7,239 nucleotides of DNA from Bacteroidales bacterium (GTDB lineage Bacteria > Bacteroidota > Bacteroidia > Bacteroidales > Muribaculaceae): assembly GCA_900767075.1 (NCBI GenBank), contig CAAFXX010000038.1, forward strand, positions 1-7,239, written 5' to 3'. Shown here piece by piece: positions 1-5,164 of the stretch; the first letter of the stretch is position 1; the number at the start of each line of letters is the position of its first letter. A program made the position numbers and the translations under genes. Below the pieces are notes generated by a model. It searched no databases. It saw only the letters and a program-made list of their open reading frames with translations, and was not told where the DNA came from.

Positions 1-674
1 AGATTCATCCCTGTGAAAATCGAGAGAACACGCCGGTAAGACTCTTCCGCGCTTCTCGCCCTGATTATCTGTTGCTTTACGGAGAGCGTCTGAGCCTCGA
101 TAATTTCAGCATCTGCACGGGTCGCCACACCGTTCTCATATGCGGCAAGCATGCGGCGATGGTTGGCTTCAAGAAGCCGGACTGTCTCTTCTGTCTGTGC
201 TATCTGTTCCTGAATCAACAGGATGCCAAAGAAGAGGTTCTCGACTCTGGCATGCAAGGTGTACATGTCAACGTCGAGTGCTGCACGGCTGACATCGGCA
301 GACGCCTTTTCTGCTTCACGTCGCATTTTCGAAATTCCCCCGTCCCAGATTCTCTGGTTTACATTTACCCCGATTCTGTATTGCGCTTTTCCCATACCTT
401 TGAAATCCTGACCCATTTGCGCAAGTATGTCTGTGAGTGCAGCGGGAAACTCCGGCAGGGCATTCTGCCACGTACCTTGTCCATAAAGTTCTATAGACGG
501 CAGCCAGCTCTTGTTGACCTCCGACAGACTGAGGTCGGTGGTCCGTTCTATTATTCCATATCGCTTCAGCAACGGATAGCTGGCGGAAGCACTGTCAAGG
601 CAAGCTTTGAGTGTCACCTGCGCCGATGCTGTGACCGACACCAACATTGACAACAACAGTATCTTTAGTTTCAT
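1..674 (-). CDS. TolC-family outer membrane efflux protein (3' end cut by window edge)
   Basis: The first 224 residues of an outer-membrane channel protein are visible; the C-terminal half lies beyond the left edge. Residues 1-19 are a signal peptide: a positively charged start (MKLK), a hydrophobic run, and a likely signal peptidase I cut after ASA, before Q19. The mature part begins with the TolC-like 'VTLKACLDSASASYPLLK' segment. A 'NVNQRIWDGG' strand motif at about 104-113 is typical of TolC relatives. It is followed by long charged helices (about 114-215) like those of the periplasmic tunnel. Known family role: the trimeric exit duct for an inner-membrane pump and its periplasmic adaptor. 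The start ATG at 674 overlaps the tetR stop by 4 bases (ATGA), so translation is probably coupled to the regulator. Adaptor and RND pump genes are expected downstream but not seen. The substrate cannot be told. Confidence 0.9.
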   Translation of the reverse strand, partial: MKLKILLLSMLVSVTASAQVTLKACLDSASASYPLLKRYGIIERTTDLSLSEVNKSWLPSIELYGQGTWQNALPEFPAALTDILAQMGQDFKGMGKAQYRIGVNVNQRIWDGGISKMRREAEKASADVSRAALDVDMYTLHARVENLFFGILLIQEQIAQTEETVRLLEANHRRMLAAYENGVATRADAEIIEAQTLSVKQQIIRARSAEESYRRVLSIFTGMN

Positions 675-1285
675 GGCTTCATCCTTAGCATTATTGTTTC
701 TATATTCTCCTGTTTGCGCTTTTCAAGAAAAGATGCCTTGTCACCGAATAACCCCGTCGCATTGAGCATCGGTTCCGCCATGAATGTAAATAGGTTGAGC
801 GAAACGATATCAAGCAGGAACTGCGCGGCGTTCATCGGGCGACATTCCCCCGTCTCGGCTGCTTCGTCGATCTGCCGTTGAAGGCTCCCGATCACCTCGC
901 CTGCCACATATTTCACGGCATCCGTAAAACTTGCCGATCTTTCCGGATTCCGGTAAATCTCGTTAAACATAAACATCGGCAACTGAGGATTCGCAGCCAC
1001 AAAATCAAAATGACGTGCGACACCATTACGTATTCTCTCCGTAAGCGATGTCGTGCCTTCGATAAATGCTCCGAAGAAAATCTTCCGCAAGGCATTCACC
1101 TTGTCGGCAACGATTTTCTCAAACAGTTTCTCCTTCGTACGGAAATAATAATGGAACATGGCATGTGTCACTCCGGCAGCCTCTGCAATAGAAGTGGTGC
1201 GTGCTCCCGCGAACCCCTTGGTCAAGAATTCTCGCTCCGCCGCTTCAAGTATCTGCTGTTCAGTCGTCTTCGTATCTTCCTGCAT
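671..1285 (-). CDS. TetR/AcrR-family transcriptional regulator
   Basis: A 204-residue protein, the usual length for TetR regulators. The N-terminal DNA-binding domain spans about residues 8-58. 'ILEAAEREFLTKGFAGA' (12-28) is the first helix pair, and 'TSIAEAAGVTHAMFHYYFRT' (31-50) is the helix-turn-helix with the YYF-x-x-K-E-x-L signature. The rest is a helical ligand-binding and dimerisation domain with no recognisable ligand specificity. I chose ATG at 1285; a TTG two codons upstream (1291) is in frame but less likely. It is the first gene of the transcript and its stop overlaps the start of the TolC-like gene. By inference it is a repressor of this efflux operon and of itself, consistent with the promoter and inverted repeat just upstream. 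An unrelated fatty-acid or drug-sensing role is possible. Confidence 0.93.
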   Translation of the reverse strand: MQEDTKTTEQQILEAAEREFLTKGFAGARTTSIAEAAGVTHAMFHYYFRTKEKLFEKIVADKVNALRKIFFGAFIEGTTSLTERIRNGVARHFDFVAANPQLPMFMFNEIYRNPERSASFTDAVKYVAGEVIGSLQRQIDEAAETGECRPMNAAQFLLDIVSLNLFTFMAEPMLNATGLFGDKASFLEKRKQENIETIMLRMKP

Positions 1286-1302
1286 AAACAATTCGATTAA
1301 AC

Positions 1303-1324
1303 AATAATATTTAACAATATTATT
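1303..1324. promoter_or_regulatory. Candidate TetR operator (22-base inverted repeat)
   Basis: Two perfect 9-base arms, AATAATATT and AATATTATT, are separated by 4 bases. The repeat lies between the -7 box and the tetR start and covers the predicted transcription start, where a repressor would block the polymerase. Size and symmetry suit a TetR dimer. It is wholly A/T in the arms, so chance occurrence in an AT-rich leader is a real alternative. Confidence 0.4.
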
Positions 1325-1328
1325 AGTG

Positions 1329-1360
1329 CAAATTTAAATATCTTTTCCCACACTGCCAAA
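1329..1360 (-). promoter_or_regulatory. Bacteroidota-type promoter of the tetR-tolC operon
   Basis: Read on the minus strand, TTTG (1357-1360) is followed by exactly 20 bases and then TAAATTTG (1329-1336). This is a full match to the Bacteroidota primary sigma consensus (TTTG at -33, TAnnTTTG at -7). Transcription would start near 1322, giving a leader of about 37 bases before the ATG at 1285. The match is seen directly; use of the promoter is inferred. Confidence 0.75.
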
Positions 1361-1372
1361 TAAAAAATGATT

Positions 1373-1403
1373 TATAAGATTTATAAGTCTTATAAATCTT
1401 ATA
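1373..1403. repeat. AT-only inverted repeat (14-base arms), possible terminator of the four-helix-bundle gene
   Basis: Perfect arms of 14 bases (1373-1386 and 1390-1403) flank GTC. The structure is built from 9-base units: two direct copies of GATTTATAA (1369-1377, 1378-1386), then the inverse TTATAAATC (1390-1398) and a partial inverse copy from 1399. On the minus strand the hairpin is followed after a few bases by six T (1362-1367), so it could end transcripts from the broken gene ending at 1430, although its stem has almost no G-C pairs. It also sits just upstream of the tetR -33 box. Confidence 0.6.
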
Positions 1404-1429
1404 CAAATTATTATTTTATATCCTCTGTC

Positions 1430-1975
1430 TCAGTATCCCCGGGCATTGCGGCGCGCTCGCGACATAGCCTCTTTTATGCCTCCATCGCGGATAAATTCTG
1501 CCTCGACTTTCTTTATTACTGCAATCAACATTGCATCAATCTGTCAAATCTGTGTAAGCATTATATTCGCCACCGTTTCATCGCCGCGCTCGCGGCACTT
1601 TGCCGTAAATGATCTGGGCTCGTCATATTTTTTGCAATAATCTCGTGCTGTTGTGGTGCGAGGATCATCCTTGCCCCAAATTTAAAGGTCATGCTGCCGC
1701 AAAAAATCTGCATAATCCTCAAGCAGCTCTCTTATAGACCCGCGAGCCACACCCAACAGCTTTATACACATCTCGGCTGAAACAGTTCAATCGCTTACTC
1801 CCTCTATGATATTCTGTTTACACGAACGGGCTGCCTGACGCATCTGATCTATGGTCCGCGAACCACGCGGCATGGCACGATTTATAAACATCTCCGTGAC
1901 ATCGCAGATGATAACTGATTTGCTATAGACATTCCATGATTCATAGTTACCGGATATTTTCAGAAATTCATTCAT
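1430..1975 (-). pseudogene. Four-helix-bundle (suffix-domain, S23/IVS-related) protein, broken by three in-frame stops
   Basis: One frame of 182 codons reads as a four-helix-bundle protein from the family related to the 23S rRNA intervening-sequence protein and to Avd. The N-terminal part, 'SGNYESW', then 'RTIDQMRQAARS', 'KQNIIEG' is the family's signature. Further on, past the stops, come 'KLLGVARGSIRELLEDYADFL', 'ETVANIML' and 'EFIRDGGIKEAMSRAR', also family-like. The frame is interrupted by TGA at 1787-1789, TAA at 1682-1684 and TGA at 1544-1546, with no frameshift. A normally conserved Gly in 'RSGKQNI' is Cys here. Start chosen at ATG 1973-1975; a GTG at 2035 is in frame but lies upstream of the predicted transcription start. 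The family's molecular role is poorly known. Only the first 62 residues could be made, so loss of function is likely. Confidence 0.8.
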
Positions 1976-2037
1976 TATTCGTCTTTTTGGATTATAGTTT
2001 GAAGAGTAGTACAGAAACCTTATTGTTGCCGACACAT

Positions 2038-2067
2038 CAAATTTACAAAGAATCTATGAGATGGCAA
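2038..2067 (-). promoter_or_regulatory. Bacteroidota-type promoter of the broken four-helix-bundle gene
   Basis: On the minus strand TTG (2065-2067) is followed by 19 bases and TAAATTTG (2038-2045), the Bacteroidota promoter form. The start site would fall near 2031, leaving a leader of about 55 bases before ATG 1975. The promoter appears intact although the gene body is decayed. Confidence 0.6.
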
Positions 2068-2137
2068 TCGGTTATGACATAAAAGGAAAGGGCTTTTTCG
2101 CGAACAATAAAATTTCAGGGATGTTTAAATATCAAAT

Positions 2138-2159
2138 GGTCACACCGGTCACTGTCACC
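2138..2159. promoter_or_regulatory. Triple GTCAC repeat upstream of lutA, possible regulator site
   Basis: GTCAC occurs three times within 20 bases (2139-2143, 2148-2152, 2154-2158), around an ACCGGT palindrome (2144-2149), about 70-90 bases before the lutA start. This stands out in an otherwise AT-leaning stretch and could bind a lactate- or redox-responsive regulator. No regulator gene is adjacent. No TTTG or good TAnnTTTG was found on the plus strand from 2041 to 2229, so the operon promoter is not assigned; apart from this I see nothing else definite in that region. Confidence 0.2.
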
Positions 2160-2229
2160 ACTATCTAACCAAATCATAAGAGGAAGTGAACGCGTATCAT
2201 CCATCATCATTATACACCGTCAAGAAGTT

Positions 2230-2985
2230 ATGAAAATCGGTTTCTTTGTTCCATGCTATATCGACGCCATCTACCCGCAGGCGGCAATCTCGACCTATTG
2301 GCTCCTCAAGAAATTAGGGCTCGATGTAGAATATATAGACCGCGGCGCCTGCTGCGGCCTTCCCGAGCTCGACATGGGCTATATCAAGCATGCCTGCACA
2401 CTCGAGAAAGGGATCGCGCCCTTTGTCGCCGACAAGGACTTTGATTATGTTGTAGTGCCTTCGGGAATCTGCACCGACCAGTTCAGGTTCCATTTCGATG
2501 AAATGGAACAGACTCCCGAGATCAAGCATTTCAGGTCAACCGTCTACGACCCCGTAGAGTTCCTTCACGATGTACTCCGCATCACGGAGCTGCCCGGACA
2601 TCCGAGCTTCCCCTATCGAGTGGCGCTCCATAATGGATGCCATTCGCTGCGCTATCTTAATGAAGCCCGTCCCACAGAACTCATGATCGAGCCTTTTGAC
2701 AAATGTGCGGATCTTCTGAATCTTGTCGACGGCATCGAGGTCGGCTATGCCAGCCGCCGCGACGAGTGCTGCGGTTTCGGAGGAGTATATTCCATCTGGG
2801 ATCCATCATGTTCCGGACAGCAAGGGCGCGACAAAGTCAGCGACTATGAGAGCAACGGATTCAAATATGTCACATCGCAGGATATGTCGTGCCTGATACA
2901 TCAACAGACCGTTGCACGCAAGAACGGACTCGACCTGAAGATGTTTTATTTTACAGAAATTCTAAACGGAGACGCAAGGCCATGA
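2230..2985 (+). CDS. lutA: Lactate utilization protein A, (Fe-S)-binding oxidoreductase subunit
   Basis: A 251-residue cytoplasmic protein made of two cysteine-rich CCG domains, the layout of LutA/LldE (YkgE) and of heterodisulfide-reductase-like subunits. The first domain has C9, C41-C42 in 'GACCGLPE', and C81 in 'SGICTD'. The second has C137 in 'HNGCHSLR', C180-C181 in 'DECCGFGG', and C221 in 'DMSCLIHQ'. These cysteines probably hold iron-sulfur clusters. With LutB and LutC it forms the flavin-independent iron-sulfur complex that oxidises L-lactate to pyruvate (known for the Bacillus LutABC and the Shewanella LldEFG systems). It is the first gene of the operon; its TGA overlaps the lutB ATG by 4 bases. 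Length is normal and all expected cysteines are present. Confidence 0.93.
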   Translation: MKIGFFVPCYIDAIYPQAAISTYWLLKKLGLDVEYIDRGACCGLPELDMGYIKHACTLEKGIAPFVADKDFDYVVVPSGICTDQFRFHFDEMEQTPEIKHFRSTVYDPVEFLHDVLRITELPGHPSFPYRVALHNGCHSLRYLNEARPTELMIEPFDKCADLLNLVDGIEVGYASRRDECCGFGGVYSIWDPSCSGQQGRDKVSDYESNGFKYVTSQDMSCLIHQQTVARKNGLDLKMFYFTEILNGDARP

Positions 2986-4388
2986 AACAGGTAAATCAAG
3001 TTAAACTCGGCGAGGAGTTCATAAAGCAACGCGAACACCGCGAGATGCACGACAGCTGCCTGTGGGCGGCACGCATGCGTCGCGACAAGGTTGCGTCGGC
3101 TATTCCGGAATGGGAAGAAATGAGGCGGCTCGCCTCGGAAATAAAGCTGCATACACTCTCCAATCTCGACCATTATCTGGAGCAGTTCGCGGAAAACGCC
3201 GCAGCCAACGGCATTCACGTGCATTGGGCGCGCGACGCCGAGGAGCACAACAGGATAATGCTCGAGATACTCCGCAGCCACAACGTGAAGACCGTGACCA
3301 AAGGGAAATCAATGACGATGGACGAATGCGGGATGCGCGAATTTCTTGAGAAACACGGCATCAACATCTATGAGGCGGACTTGGGCGAGCGTATCCAGCA
3401 GCTCGACAACCAGCGGCCTTCGCATATCGTGATGCCCGCCATCCACAAGCTGCGCAGCGACGTAGCCGACCTTTTCGCGCGCACACTCGGTTCCGACCGC
3501 GACATCGACGATCCCCATTACCTCAACAGCGTGATGCGCGCCGACATGCGCAAGAAATATATCAAGGTCGACGCCGGAATGACAGGCGTCAACTTCGGGA
3601 TAGCCGAAACCGGAGGGATCGTGGTCTGTTCCAACGAAGGCAACGCCGACATCAGCGCCAACCTGCCTCCCCTTTACATCGCGACAATGGGTCTCGAGAA
3701 ACTTATTCCGCGCCAAAGCGACCTGCCTCTCTTCATCCGTCTGCTGTCCCGAAGCGCATTAGGACTCGACATTACACAATACACATCGCATTTCCACGGA
3801 CCTCGCGAAGGTCAGGAAATGCACCTCGTAATACTCGACAACGGACGTAGCGCGCGCCTGTCGGCAAAAGACTACTGGCAAGTATTGAAGTGCATACGAT
3901 GCGGAGCATGCATGAACACATGTCCGGTATTCCGCCGGACCTCCGGAATCAGCTACGACGCAATATACATGGGACCTATCGGACTTGCACTCGAGCCAAG
4001 CTACGATCTTTACAAATATGCGAGGCTGCCCTACTCATGTACCCATTGCGGGTCGTGTGGGGATGTTTGTCCCGTAAAAGTCCCGATCCCTGAGCTAATA
4101 TTTTACTGGCGTGCGGAGGTCGTGAAACACGGCTTCGGTCAGCCGACACATAATATCGAGCAAGATCTTGCAGCTATGGTATTAAAGAACAGCACAAATC
4201 TCGCGATTGCAGAGAAAGCTGGACTCTGGGCTCTTCGACATGTGCCCGAATATATAGCTGAATCCGCCCTGAATCCCTGGGCTAAAGAACACACCAATCC
4301 CGAGCCTCCGGAAGAGACCTTCAGGCAATACTACAGACGGGTGATAGAGCCACAGGAAGAGTGTGAGAAAAAGAACAAGAACAAGTAA
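2982..4388 (+). CDS. lutB: Lactate utilization protein B, LUD domain plus two [4Fe-4S] clusters
   Basis: A 468-residue protein, close to the size of known LutB/LldF. I chose ATG 2982, inside the lutA stop (ATGA), because the 31 residues that a longer frame would add only overlap lutA and do not resemble the family. The N-terminal two thirds is an LUD (DUF162) domain with 'VTKGKSMTMDE', 'ETGGIVVCSNEGNA' and 'HFHGPREGQEMHLVILDNGR'. Two ferredoxin-type cluster motifs follow: C304-xx-C307-xx-C310-xxx-C314-P and C353-xx-C356-xx-C359-xxx-C363-P. The C-terminal part resembles the tail of LutB, with a Trp-rich 'ALNPWAKEHTNPEPPEETF' segment and a short Lys/Asn-rich end. It is the electron-carrying core of the lactate oxidation complex. 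No key residue appears to be missing. Confidence 0.94.
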   Translation: MKQVNQVKLGEEFIKQREHREMHDSCLWAARMRRDKVASAIPEWEEMRRLASEIKLHTLSNLDHYLEQFAENAAANGIHVHWARDAEEHNRIMLEILRSHNVKTVTKGKSMTMDECGMREFLEKHGINIYEADLGERIQQLDNQRPSHIVMPAIHKLRSDVADLFARTLGSDRDIDDPHYLNSVMRADMRKKYIKVDAGMTGVNFGIAETGGIVVCSNEGNADISANLPPLYIATMGLEKLIPRQSDLPLFIRLLSRSALGLDITQYTSHFHGPREGQEMHLVILDNGRSARLSAKDYWQVLKCIRCGACMNTCPVFRRTSGISYDAIYMGPIGLALEPSYDLYKYARLPYSCTHCGSCGDVCPVKVPIPELIFYWRAEVVKHGFGQPTHNIEQDLAAMVLKNSTNLAIAEKAGLWALRHVPEYIAESALNPWAKEHTNPEPPEETFRQYYRRVIEPQEECEKKNKNK

Positions 4389-4411
4389 TGACAGCCCAAT
4401 TGTATTGAGAT

Positions 4412-5077
4412 ATGGATTCACAAGAAGCAAAAAACGATATATTGACAAAAATCAGGAGTGGAAAACCGGAATTGCATCCTTTGCCCGACGTGCCTATGTA
4501 TCCATATCGGGAGGAACCGCTTCCCGCCTTTATCGAGCATCTCCTGAATTTCGACGGCAGGGCGGTAAAATTTAAGACCCGCGGCGACGCCCTGCGCTGG
4601 CTTGCGGAGCAGCCGGAAATGGATATGACTGAGAAAGCGGTCTATTCGTCGGCAGAGGGCGTCACGGGGAATTTCGGAGAAGACCGTCTCTCCGACCTCC
4701 ACAATGCCCACGAGATCGAGACGTGCGTCGCCGAAGGTGAGATGGGTGTCGGCGAAATGGGTTCGGTGTGGGTCACAGACAGGAGCCTGCGCCACACCGC
4801 ATGCGCGCTTCTGTCGCGGCGGTTGTTCGTCCTACTCGACGGCTCAAAGATAGTCGGCGCACTGCATGAGGCTTATTCCAAGTTGAATCTGCGTGACAAT
4901 AAATACGGTTCATTCTTTACCGGACCGTCGGCGACAGCCGATATTGAAGCCGTCCACATCACCGGGGCCCAGGGACCGCTCTCCATGACCGTGATGATTT
5001 ACAACTGTCCGGATGCGCCCGACAAGCCGGAATTGCTGGTCAACCCAAACGCCGATTCCTCCGTCTGGCAAAAATAG
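4412..5077 (+). CDS. lutC: Lactate utilization protein C, LUD-domain subunit
   Basis: A 221-residue protein that is essentially one LUD (DUF162) domain, as in LutC/LldG (YkgG). The diagnostic C-terminal block 'FFTGPSATADIEAVHITGAQGP' is at about 169-190, preceded by 'MGVGEMGSVWVTDRSLRH' at about 110-127. It lacks cluster-binding cysteine motifs, as expected. The gene starts 23 bases after the lutB stop. An earlier ATG at 4388, overlapping the lutB stop, is in frame but meets TGA after six codons, so ATG 4412 is the start. It is the third subunit of the L-lactate oxidation complex and the last gene of the operon, followed by a strong hairpin. No lactate permease gene is seen next to it. Confidence 0.93.
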   Translation: MDSQEAKNDILTKIRSGKPELHPLPDVPMYPYREEPLPAFIEHLLNFDGRAVKFKTRGDALRWLAEQPEMDMTEKAVYSSAEGVTGNFGEDRLSDLHNAHEIETCVAEGEMGVGEMGSVWVTDRSLRHTACALLSRRLFVLLDGSKIVGALHEAYSKLNLRDNKYGSFFTGPSATADIEAVHITGAQGPLSMTVMIYNCPDAPDKPELLVNPNADSSVWQK

Positions 5078-5097
5078 CACAACAAAAGAACCTCGAC

Positions 5098-5153
5098 ACG
5101 CATAAAACAGGACGGGAGGACCGAAATCGGTCCTCCCGTCCTGTTTTATGCGT
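5098..5153. terminator. Bidirectional hairpin terminator between converging lutC and the nucleotide-sugar dehydratase gene
   Basis: A perfect inverted repeat has 26-base arms (5098-5123 and 5128-5153) and a 4-base AAAT loop. The G/C-rich inner stem is flanked by an A-run on the left (CATAAAACA) and a T-run on the right (TGTTTTATG). Read from either strand, a GC stem is therefore followed by T-rich sequence, the form of an intrinsic terminator. It lies in the 87-base gap between two converging genes, 20 bases after the lutC stop and 11 bases from the other stop. Confidence 0.9.
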
Positions 5154-5164
5154 TGTGTTTTAAA

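Noticed and set aside
72..650. Plus-strand open frame of 192 residues
   Set aside because: It is antisense to the TolC-like gene, whose signal peptide and family motifs are clear; the plus frame has no recognisable domain.
878..1300. Plus-strand open frame of 140 residues across the regulator gene
   Set aside because: Antisense shadow of the TetR gene, with Cys/Arg/His-rich, low-plausibility composition.
1367..1640. Two short plus-strand open frames (81 and 64 residues)
   Set aside because: They overlap the AT repeat and the four-helix-bundle pseudogene on the opposite strand, and have no family-like sequence.
1430..1975. Stop-codon recoding (suppressed TGA and TAA) in the four-helix-bundle gene
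   Set aside because: Neighbouring genes use TGA and TAA as ordinary stops, two different stop codons would need suppression, and no recoding signal is seen; decay is simpler.
2097..2104. TTCGCGAA palindrome upstream of lutA
   Set aside because: Only 8 bases long and isolated; too short to support a site call.
2889..2981. Longer N-terminus for lutB (31 extra residues)
   Set aside because: The extension lies wholly within lutA, is Arg/Thr-rich and not family-like; ATG 2982 gives the usual coupled overlap and normal length.
3309..3716. Minus-strand open frame of 135 residues inside lutB
   Set aside because: Shadow frame; lutB coding is certain from its LUD and cluster motifs.
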